Assembly (NCBI RefSeq): GCF_000003815.2
Contig: NC_049981.1
Location: 8,401,221 to 8,465,220, forward strand
DNA: 64,000 nucleotides
Source: Branchiostoma floridae
Taxonomy: Eukaryota > Chordata > Leptocardii > Amphioxiformes > Branchiostomatidae
Reading direction: 5' to 3'
The position numbers were made by a program, and so were the translations under genes. This document shows, in pieces, positions 23,087-33,300 of the stretch. A model generated the notes under the pieces. The model saw only the letters and a program-made list of their open reading frames with translations, was not told where the DNA came from and ran no database searches. The first letter of the stretch is position 1; every line of letters begins with the position of its first letter.

Positions 23087-23967
23087 CGAGGGGTGATCAA
23101 TAAGTTCTCGGCCTCGCCTAGAAATAATAAGAACAACTCAAATTTTCAGGCACAGCATCATAGTATGAAGCCTTTTAGCAATACCCACCAAATTTCAAAT
23201 CACTGCAGTAATTACTTTACAGGCATTCGTTTTTTGCAAATCAGAAGGTAAGTGGCGAGAAAAAGAAGGGTGAAGTGTGATCAAATAATTTGACCCGTGC
23301 ACTTCAGGTCGCAGCTCAATTGTCCACTTTTTTTTCGTTATCCCTTACCTAACGGTACTGGGTGTCGCCTACAAGGTAATGATTACAATAATTTCAATTT
23401 TGGTACACATTTATATAAGACTTTATACGTGTACGTGGGATTATCAATAAGTCATCGGTTTTACCGAGAAATAATAAGCACAGCTCAGGTTTCGAAGCAT
23501 GGATGTCAAGTATAAAGTCTTATATAAATATGTACCAAAATTCAAATTATTATGATCATTACTTTGCAGGCGACACCCAGTAATGTTAGGTAAGGGAGAA
23601 GGAAAAAAAACGTGGGCAATTGACCTGACCTGACTGTGCGGGTCAATTTGCGCTCCTGGAAGGCAGACACCCAATTCTTTTTGCTTGTAATAGGAAGAGA
23701 ATCATTGTCAAACATTTTAACATGTCTTTTGTTGATTTACGGCATGGGGAACTTGACCCACACATGTCTGATCACAATTCACACCACTTTTTTCTCGCCA
23801 CTTACCTTCTGATTTGCAAAAAAACCAATGCCTGTGAAGTAATTACTGCAGTGATTTGAAATTTGGTTGGCATTGATAAAAGGCTTCATACTATGATGTT
23901 GTGCCTGAAAATTTGAGTTGGGCTTATTATTTCTAGGCGAGGCCGAGAACTTATTGATCACCCCTCG
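23087..23967. mobile_element. 881-bp mariner-type foldback with nested inverted repeats
   Basis: The ends are CGAGGGGTGATCAATAAGTT and its complement, flanked on both sides by TA (23085-23086, 23968-23969), as expected for mariner insertion. The outer arms (about 23087-23270 and 23785-23967) match over some 180 bp. Inside is a second inverted pair (about 23300-23415 and 23520-23650, with CTGGGTGTCGCCTACAAGGT-type ends). At the centre (23440-23495) is a third, diverged copy of the terminus (ATCAATAAGTCATCGG, GAAATAATAAGCAC). No transposase is encoded, so it is a non-autonomous foldback. Confidence 0.8.
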
Positions 23968-23969
23968 TA

Positions 23970-24060
23970 TATAGAAAATGACCAATAAACTGGTAGACGT
24001 AACGACTGATAAGTATCTAATGAATGAATATTAATGGTTTCTTGACTCAAAAGTTTGCAG
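23970..24060 (+). pseudogene. LINE ORF2 fragment, right half of a split copy
   Basis: AAAATGACCAATAAACTGGT continues the LINE sequence interrupted at 23086, matching 19731-19750. It degenerates after about 24030. Confidence 0.55.
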
Positions 24061-24559
24061 CCCTTCCTAGGCTGAAATACGTTCCACTCACACCATTTAA
24101 AATTCAACAGTGCAAATTAAGGCCAAATGAATGGAGTTGTAACGATTATTAATGGATGGGTATGAAAGAATTTCAAATATGGATGCCGTCATCAGATTTT
24201 ATTGCTGGTAATACTAGTATATTTTTTTTCTATGAGAAAATATAGCACCTTGGTAAAATATTATTTTTGGACCATATGGATGACGTCATCAGGTTTTATT
24301 GCCTGATAGAAAAGTATTTTTTTTTATGACAAAATATAGCACCTTGGTACATACCACTGAAATGACACTATGTTTTTCGCGTGCACAATCATGAAAGCTA
24401 CAAACTCATACTCGCACATCTTGATATCTTCCAATGATCTTTAGTTATTAGAAAATACAGTAATTGTTTTTATCTTATTAAAAATAATCATTTTCTAATA
24501 ATCACAGATAATTAGTTTGCCCTGTTTTGTTTCTCACACGTGTTGACTAAAGCCATACA
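24061..24559. repeat. duplicated ATGACGTCATC block
   Basis: Two adjacent copies (24165-24265, 24275-24365) of the block also found at 21640-21735. A small hairpin (TTATTAGAAAAT / ATTTTCTAATAA) lies near 24446-24502. Confidence 0.5.
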
Positions 24560-25868
24560 CCTACACCAAGGAGCTTTTTGCCTACACCTAGCACGTTGGC
24601 GATTTCTACAGTTCTGAGGAGGTTGTCGCAGAGGCTGATGGGTACAGGCCACACAATGCAAGGAGTCTGGTCATAGGGTCTGATGAAAAGAATGGGATCA
24701 TCATGAACATTGATGCATCACCTATAAGAGGAGAGTACAAATGTGAGATTTATAGAACATATGTACAAGGTGCAATCAGGTTCCTACTGTCAGTCCATGA
24801 CGTCGCACTTTCGCACCTACAAAAACTGAGTAGCAGCGTTACCCAATACCTGAAAAAATGGGCTGGGATGAAGAGGTCAGCAAACCCAGGACTCACGTAC
24901 CATAGCCAGGGCCTAGGCCTTACCTCGGTAGAGCAGATTTATCTCCAGGAACATGCTACAGTCATCGCATCAGCTGTGACTGTAGGTGACTCAAGCGTCC
25001 GGAATGCCCTGGAAGCAAAACTAGAAAGGGAGGGAACATTAAGCCGCAAGTCCACAGGAAACATGGGTTACAATACCCTTGTCGCAGAAACACTTACGGT
25101 TAAGTCTAGTCCGCACAAAGCATTCAATAAACCCCCTGGAAAACTAAGGAAAAGCTGTGTCAGAAGGCAAAAGCCCATCTTCGACTGTCAGAAGACAAGA
25201 AGATAGAGGAACACTGCAGAACGCTTACAGTGCAGGGTAACTGGGTGGAACTAGTTGAAGTCGAGCAGTCGGACACAAGATGGAGAAGCTCACTGTGCAA
25301 CAGCCCTCGAGTTTGCCCTGAGCGGCATGGTCAATTGACTGCCTACACGCGACAACTTGGGGAAAAGTGCTGTCGTCTAACTGTCCTCTATGCCAAGGTC
25401 ACCAAACACTGAGGCATGTTCTGAACTCTTGTCCGGTTGCCTTGAAGGACCGTCGGCACACCCGGCGTCACAACAGCGTACTCAAGGAGCTTGTGACTAC
25501 CCTCCAACAGTGGTACTCTGAGTCGGGACAACAGGTCATCATCAGGAGCGACTTGAGCGCAGATTCAGTGGCAGGAGGCACACATTCCACCATTCCACCG
25601 GACATTCTACCCACGTCGCTTGTACCAGACATAACCATACAAGACCCGGCCAAACAAACACTGACTCTTATCAAACTCACTGTACCCTTCGAACAAAACG
25701 CCCGTAGTGCCGAGGACAGGAAAAGGGCAAAATATGAAGACTTATTACGTGAAATTGACATTCACAGCACCTACAAAGCTACTCTTATCACTATTGAAAT
25801 TGTTAGTAGGGGATGGGTTAACAGCGAGAACTACTACTACTACTACAGAGAAATCTCTGTGTGTAGTT
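24560..25868 (+). pseudogene. non-LTR retrotransposon ORF, C-terminal half, frameshifted
   Basis: Three overlapping + frames form one degraded protein. 24703-25206 gives SVTQYLKKWAGMKRSANPGL and GLGLTSVEQIYLQEHA, the post-RT region. 25230-25412 continues it (LTVQGNWVELVEVEQSDTRW). 25367-25870 holds a zinc-knuckle CPLCQGHQTLRHVLNSC and then a PD-(D/E)XK-like nuclease segment (PDITIQ, LTLIKLTVPFE, DRKRAKYEDL, VSRGWV). That order (RT, CCHC knuckle, restriction-like endonuclease) is typical of early-branching LINEs. The frame changes twice, and the expected acidic residue before LTVP is Lys, so nuclease activity is doubtful. It ends in a TAC repeat. Confidence 0.7.
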
Positions 25869-26199
25869 AGCCACAAGGAACGCGAGGTTCGCCAGCTGAA
25901 AAGCAAGTTAGGAAAGTGTGCAGTATGCACTTCATATGTTATATATTGTGTTAGAAATACAGTTGGGTGGAAAAAACCTCTGGGTTTATTTTCAAGCTGC
26001 TGATAGTTGTAACCTTATATGAAATAGTGCAATATTCAAAAATTGCAATATGTTAGTTTTGCGATCTTCTTGTGCAAGATGTTTAAAGAATTTTAAAACA
26101 ATTTGTATTTCAGCAGTCTGACGCACACAATTGTTCTTTCTTTAATATGTCTTACCTTGCGCCCTCCAGACGTCGTAAGTCCAGAAAAAGGGTTGGCCT
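25869..26199. other. gene-free sequence after the LINE
   Basis: Probably the 3' UTR of the preceding LINE. Nothing else seen. Confidence 0.35.
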
Positions 26200-26310
26200 C
26201 GGTATTTTAATTAGCCTTCGGGCACGAACTTGCAAATAAACTTCACAGATGTACATTTAATCTGTCTTTCATCTTGTATTTGTATGCCTAAGACTCAATA
26301 AAGATGATTC
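26200..26310 (+). repeat. LINE 3'-end fragments
   Basis: TTAGCCTTCGGGCACGAA followed by TTGCAAATAAAC, then AGACTCAATAAAGATGATTC, are two LINE-type 3' termini in tandem. A relative of the first is at 49687-49729. Confidence 0.5.
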
Positions 26311-26490
26311 TGATCTCCCCCTGCCTTCAAATACCAGAGGTACCAACGTTGATATGTTCAAAAATTCGTATTTTCCCAGAGCTATCGTAGAGTGGAATTT
26401 GTTATCACCAAGCACAGTAGTGTCATCTTCTCTGGATAGTTTTAAAGAACGCTTGCTGGTAGATGTGCAAAGGAACTTATAGGTGTCATT
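26311..26490 (+). pseudogene. LINE ORF2 C-terminal fragment
   Basis: The nucleotides CAGAGCTATCGTAGAGTGGA and TTTGTTATCACCAA closely match 19846-19880. The reading frame is broken by indels. Confidence 0.6.
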
Positions 26491-27182
26491 CAGTGCAATG
26501 AATCTAGAACCTGATACACTGAACACTGAAAACCCATCTTATAAACTACCATAGCCCTTTAGAGTAGTCTCAGTTATTATCTTATCTCAAATTATTTGTA
26601 TTATTGTTTGGTTATTCTTTTGTATTATCATATCCCATGTGTTACTTTTTTTTGTTAATTATTGACTGTTACTTATATTGTTTAGTATAGAGAAGGCGGA
26701 CATAGTATAAGCCGATTACGGTTTCCCCTCCTCCCCCACCTGTAGTGTTTTATGTATTATTTTTCTGTATTGATTCATGTATTCATAGAGAACCTTAGCC
26801 CATGTTGAAGAGCGGAACCCCCCCCCCCCCCAAAAATAGTGAGAGCATCTGAGTGCATCTCGCACTTTGGTCTCAGGTGGCTGACCACGCCACGAAACCA
26901 CACACCTGACATGAACTGCGACCACTAGGGTTCGTAGTGCATGTTCCATCGTACCTGTAAGTGTAACGTTATGTCTAAGATGAGACTTTGAGATTGCTTG
27001 AGCGTCAATAGTCGAAACTTTCCGCAAATCTCCTACTGTAATTGGATGACATGAACACTCGGTAAACTGTCATGAAAACGGGTTTGCAAACATGTGTTTA
27101 GAGATGAAAAATCCCATGACTTGAGTACCAATTCCGAACCCCCACACTACGTCACCACATTGCAGCATTTCTCGATACTTCA
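26491..27182. other. gene-free sequence upstream of gene 1
   Basis: Contains a poly-C run (26819-26831). No coding signal. Confidence 0.5.
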
Positions 27183-27332
27183 GAATTTGTTGCTGAGATG
27201 TGAATGGAATGTAAATATATGCATTTGACTACGGAGTCGGGCTTATCTGAGAATATAGTACATTGACCCGTGACGTTGCATCTGTAACAGAGCTCCACGG
27301 ATATGTAACGTCAGTCACAGGTACAGACCAAG
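27183..27332 (+). promoter_or_regulatory. putative promoter/5' UTR of the IgGFc-binding-like gene
   Basis: The start codon follows a strong Kozak context (ACCAAGATGG). Upstream are a GATA-type CTTATCT (27242-27248) and two CRE half-sites (GTGACGTTG near 27272, AACGTCAG near 27308). No confident TATA box. The start site may lie further upstream. Confidence 0.3.
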
Positions 27333-27390
27333 ATGGCGCGCCTACTCCTGCCCCTGTTGGCCCTGGCTGCTATTTTCGGCTGCAGTCTTG
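27333..27390 (+). CDS. IgGFc-binding-like gene, exon 1 (signal peptide)
   Basis: Encodes MARLLLPLLALAAIFGCSL, an n-region Arg followed by a long hydrophobic core. Ends in phase 1 at a CTTG|GTAAGA donor. The signal peptide has its own exon, separated from the ectodomain by a 6.9-kb intron. Confidence 0.85.
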
Positions 27391-30300
27391 GTAAGAAAAC
27401 CCCAGAACATTCTTAGATGTCATTCTTTTCCGATGCAATGTCATGTGGTGACAGGTTAGACAACAGATCTGTAAGCGCAGTGTACCGTTATAGTCTGAGA
27501 AAGAACCCGAACACGAAAAGTTCGTTCGGAAACTTGATTTTGGTCGCTTCTATCTCCGGTGTTGCTTCCAGTGCGGCAACATGTAACCCTAAACGTTCTC
27601 TAGCTCGAAAGAAAAAGAAGAATTGTGTTTAGAATTGTGAGAGGACATCTCTTATACTTTCTTGTTTTGGTATGATCTTTTCACCTAAACTTCCGTTGTA
27701 ACTCCCCTCAGTGGTTTCTGTCAAACTTGAAATTCATGTTAATTTTGAATATAATCTCTACTCAGGAAGCAAGGTTGTGTAAAGTATTTGGTATTAACGA
27801 AAAAATTGATTATAACGTTATAATCATATCATGGGCATTTACAAAGGTAAACTGTAGTTTTGTATCTGAACAGTAGCTAGCGCTGCTGTGATCAATGCCG
27901 ACACGTGACGGAGGAGCAAAGATCGCTCTTAAGTTTGCAATCTGTACTTCGGTACACACTCCACCGCTGTAAGGTTATCTATGGGGTCATCTTCTGCCCA
28001 GGTAACTATGGTGTCCACTGACTCTGGAACTCAGGCATGACCCCTCTTCTGACCCCAGCATAGTCGCGTGCATACAAAGCAAAGTGTCGCGGTGTCAATG
28101 TTTGTAATATAGTTTGTGTTAATTAAGAAAACAATAGCTACTTTTGCTACTTTTAATCCTGGCCTTTACGTAAGATTTCAGCGTTTGTAAATGTAACTTA
28201 ATATGTCGTGTTTCTTTCGGTACATTTTACAATGTATTTTAGTATGCCGAAAAGACAGCTTAAATGTCTCAAAAAGTTATAAAAAAAACTCCGTTTTCCT
28301 GTTTTACTACTGTGGTAATATTTTCTGTCAAAACTGACAAGTACCGTTTCTCTGTTACAAAATATATGTTAACAAAAATTACCTCGTATATGTCAAATAT
28401 GATAAGCCTTTGTTTGGTGTAAGATAAAGCATCTATTTTATAACAGTTGCAAGATTTACAGTCATAACTGACAATTGCGTTTTCTGGTACAAAATGTTAT
28501 GTTAATACCTCAGCAAAGTCAAATACAATAATCTTTTTTTTTTAGCTTTTCCGAAAGCATGTGACGCATTCAATCTTTCTGTGCACAAGGGCAGACCTCT
28601 CAAGTTAAGCTTATAAGCGCTCCCTTACGTTATATGAAATGTTGCGCTTTCCTGTTGAATATAGGGCATGTATAATCTATTTCGAACCGCCGTTTACGCA
28701 AAGAAGGGGAGACCTCCCCCGTTTAGCTTATATGATGCCAAAACGTATATGTAATGCGGCGTATTTCTGTAAAACATAAGGCATGTTTATCCTTTGAATC
28801 CGCGCAGTTTAAGCGAACAAGGGGAGACCTCCCCCGTTTAGCTTATATGTTGCCAAAATTAAAACGTATATGAAATGCTGCGTATTTCTGTTGAACACAT
28901 GTTTAACCTTTGAATCCGCGCAGTTTAAGTGAACTAGGGGAGACCTCCCCCGTTTAGCTTATATGTTGCCAAAACGTATATGAAATGCTACGAATTTCTG
29001 TAAAACATACGACATGTTTATCCTTTGAATCCGCGCAGTTTAAGCGAACAAGAGGAGACCTCCCCCGTTTAGCTTATATGTTGTCAAAATTAAAACGTAT
29101 ATGAAATGCTGCGTATTTCTGTTGAACACATGTTTAATCATTGAATCCGCGCAGTTTAAGGGAACAAGGGGATACCTCCCCCGTTTAGTTTATATGTTTC
29201 CAAGACGTATATGAAATGTTGCGTATTTCTGTTGAACATACGTCTGATACGACATGTGTAATCTTTGAATCCGCGCAGATAAAGCGAACTAGAGGAGACC
29301 TACCCCGTTTAGCTTATATGTTACCAAAACGTATATGAGATGTTGAGTATTTCTGTTTTAAAAAACATGCGACATGTTTAGTCTTTGAATCCGCGGAGTT
29401 TAAGCAAACTAGGGGAACCTCCCACGCTTAGCTTACATGTAGCGAAAACGTATCTGAAATGCTGCGTATTTCTGTTGAACATACGACATGTTTAATCTTT
29501 GAATCCGCGCAGTTTAAGGGAACAAGGGGATACCTCCCCCGTTTAGTTTATATGTTGCCAAGACGTATATGAAATGTTGCGCATTTCTGTTGAACATAAG
29601 ACATGTTTAATCTTTGAATCCGCGCAGATTAAGCGAACAAGGGGAGACCTCCCCCGTTTAGCTTATATGTTGCCCAAAAATATTTGAAATGCTGTGTATT
29701 TCTGTAAAACACACGACATGTTTAACCTTTGAATCCGCGGAGTTTAAGCGAACTAGGGGAGAACTCCCCCGTTTAGCTTATATGTTGCCAAAATTAAAAC
29801 GTATATGAAATGCTGCGTATTTCTGGTGAAAATACGACATGTTTAATCTTTGAATCCGCGGAGTTTAAGCGAACTAGGGGAGACCTCCCCCGCTTAGCTT
29901 ATATGTAGCCAAAACGAATATGAAATGCTGCGTATTTCTGTTGAACATACGACACATTTAATTTTTGAATCCTCGCAGTTGAAGCGAACTAAAGGAGACC
30001 TCCCCCGTTTAGCTTATTGTTGCCAAAACTTATATTAAATGTTGCGTATTTCTGTTGAACATACGGCATGTTTAATCTTTGAATCCGCGCAGTTTAAGCA
30101 AACTGGGGGCACTACCCCCGTTTTATCTATTGTCTTATAAATACGTGCCGTCTCAAAGGTTTTATGAAACGTTGCCTTTTTCTGCTGAACATACGGCATT
30201 TTTTAAGCGTCTGTTTGAACCTTTCCATTTTAATACACCCCATATATGTTCTGAACTTCAAGGGTCTAACTCAGGCCGCCTGTTTTCTTTGTGGCAAGTT

Positions 30301-33300
30301 TACCCTCGAGCTAAGAGCCGGTAGAAATCCCGACTACTACTATCAATATCTCCGCGACTCAACCTCTGCTTGAAGAATAAGGATGTGGTGGTACTAAGGA
30401 TGCGTTCTGTGTAGTGACTGGTGTTTTCTCTATGTCTTTCTTAGTATCTTACTATTAAACGGCGAGCAGGTCTTACTACAAGTAAATGTATGAATTATGT
30501 TTATTTCCTTATCTACAAGCAAGCGTCGAGAAAGAGCAGTCTGGACAGTGTGTTGCTCGTGTTTGTTTGGGTTAGGGTGATATGCGTGGGCAGGCAAGAT
30601 GTAAATTTATTCAGCGTTAATTCGTACTTGGCATGGGGCGCACGCATCCGTCCGGCAGTCTGTGGCCATGGCACAGCTGCGTCATGTGATAGGATGTATC
30701 CAATGGCAGAAAAGAGTGGGGGGTTCAAATTCACGGGCCATACGACAAGGAGTTGTTATTTTCCAGGCGTTCATTTTTGAAGAGAAGTATTGTATTGAAG
30801 AAAGTTTGGACCTATTTTTAACCTGGAAGTTGTGGCCGCGACACTGCTTTTACCGCCTGGGACCCGGTACGTATGTAACAGTGGGGCTCTAGCGCTGCCA
30901 AACTGACCACGCCAACAGCTCTTGAGCTTTTGGTGTTGTGGTTAGCACGTTGGATTTGTGATCCGGCTGCCCGGGTTCGGCGCGGGTTCGAATCCCGGGA
31001 GTCGGGGTGTTGTTTCTTTCTGTTCTTACTCGCCCCTCCGAATTTCTACAATGGTTCCCAAGCCGGCCCTGTGAGTAACAGGCTAGTATGTGCCACAGGT
31101 CTCGGAGATTCGAGGACGAATCTTGAAAAGAAAAGGGGGAGTAGTGTAACAGTGGGGTTCTAGCGCTGCCAAACTGACCACGCCAACAGCTCTTGAGCTT
31201 TTGGTGTTGTGGTTAGCACGTTGGATTTGTGATCCGGCTGCCCGGGCTCAAGAGCTGTTGGTGTGATCAGTTTGGCAACGCTTGAACGGTTAACCCCACT
31301 GTTACAACACCTTATAAATCACCTTAATGCACACGTATATGAGACGCAGAAATGTAACTTTAAACATGTCTTAAGGGTGTTTTAGTACGTATTTATGACA
31401 ACTTTTAGCTGCTAAAAGGAAAAATATAGACACAATAAAATCCTCTTAATGCACACGTATATGAGACGTAAAAGAGGCTTCAGAGAAAATAAAAGGAAAC
31501 ATTTAACATGCCTTAAGGATGTTTTTATAAGTGTTTATGACAACTTTAAGCTACTGAAAGGGCACTGATACACACCTTATAACCACCTTAGTGCACACGT
31601 ATATGAGACGTAAAAAGGCTTCAGAGCTAATAAACGTGAAGTTTAAACATGTCTTAAGGGTGTTTTCATAAGGGTTTATGACAACTTTAAGCTACTGAAA
31701 GGGCACTGATACACACCTTATAACCATCTTAATGCACACGTATATGAGACGTCAAAAGGCTTCAGAGCTAATAAACGTGAAGTTTAAACATGTCTTAAGG
31801 GTGTTTTCATAAGTGTTTATGACAACTTTAAGCTACTGAAAGGGCACTGATACGCACCTTATAACCATCTTAATGCACACGTATATGAGACGTATACATA
31901 ATTCAGAGGTAATAAACGTGAAGTTTAAACATGTCTTAAGGGTGTTTTCATAAGAGTTTATGACAACTTTAAGCTACTGAAAGGGCACTGATACACACCT
32001 TATAACCATCTTAATGCACACGTATATGACACGTATACATAATTCAGAGGTAATAAACGTGAAGTTTAAACATGTCTTAAGAGCGTTTTAATAATCATTT
32101 ACGACATCTTTAAGATGCTGAAAGGCAACTTAAAAAAACGGCAAATATGGATCTATCCGCGACTATAAGCACCTAATGGTCATCTTTACGCACACGTAAA
32201 TGAGCGGTAAAGATGCTTAAAGTTTTATAAACGTAATATTTAAATGCAATTTAAGTAAGGTTTGCTAATCATTTACGACATCTTTAAGCTGCTGAAAGAC
32301 AACTTAAAAAACCGGCAAATACGGATCTATCCGAACCTACGTAAAGACCACGTAACGCCAATCTTTACGTACTCGTATAAGATGTGTGTAGATCCGTAAA
32401 GATGGAAAATACGTCAACGTTAAGCATAGTTTAAGCATGCTTAAATACCGTTTTTCGTGCCGTGATAAATAAAAAGTTGAAGTTACGAGGGTGAGTTAAA
32501 AAGTCACGTCATTGATTTTATAACTGTTTGTGTTCATCTATTGGGTTAAAATTTGGCACAAATATTTGGCGTATATGATATATATATTCTCTTGCGATTG
32601 AAACGGATTGTTGTCTATATTTTTTAAGAGGGACTGAATTCATTTCAAGATGCCCTTGGAATTCGGCCAGAATTTCAGTTTCTTTAGATCTGATCCACTT
32701 TTAATTAATGTAGGAAGCTGAAATAATACCTCTATAATAATGTCTCTATGTGTTGCTTGCCAATGTTCATTTTATATATGTCCCAATTGTTCAGTTTTTA
32801 CAGCTGCGAGGATGGAATGAATCTTCAATTGACCAAAAGAAACGAAGCTTGGCACAGTTATTAACTGTTTAAAGGTCAAGAATCATGCTATTTTTAATTT
32901 AACTTAGTTACTCGAAAAGTAGGCTACGGAAACCTTTAATCAATACACCGCAAATCTTGAGTTGACGATCAGCATGTGGCTTATAGAGAAATGCAGCTTG
33001 TTACATGTGCAGGTTCAGCCTCCAACAAAAGCAAAAAAAATAAGTAAGGGATATTGAACGTTAATTGGACCTCACTTTTCTTCCGACGGGCTTCCAAGGC
33101 TCTGGTCATTTTTAAGTTCATGTAAATAAGGCCACGTTGATTTGATTATATGAATGACATCCCCTGGGAATTTAAAAAAAAAATGATGAGAGCATGCGAA
33201 TAAAAAACAAGTTTGACAAAAACAAAAGTTGCCTTCATGATGAAATCTAAGTGGTCAGGTTGAAGGTTGAATAAGTGACTAGGGCTGGGTATCGGTACAG

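Noticed and set aside
30931-31005. tRNA gene call at the perfect B-box
   Set aside because: The cloverleaf does not close: the anticodon arm needs two G-T pairs, the variable region is too long and the acceptor stem does not pair. The context is a repeat, so it is tRNA-derived only.
32484-32503. complete mariner element
   Set aside because: Only one TACGAGGGTGAGTTAAAAAG-like end is present. No opposite end and no transposase frame were found.
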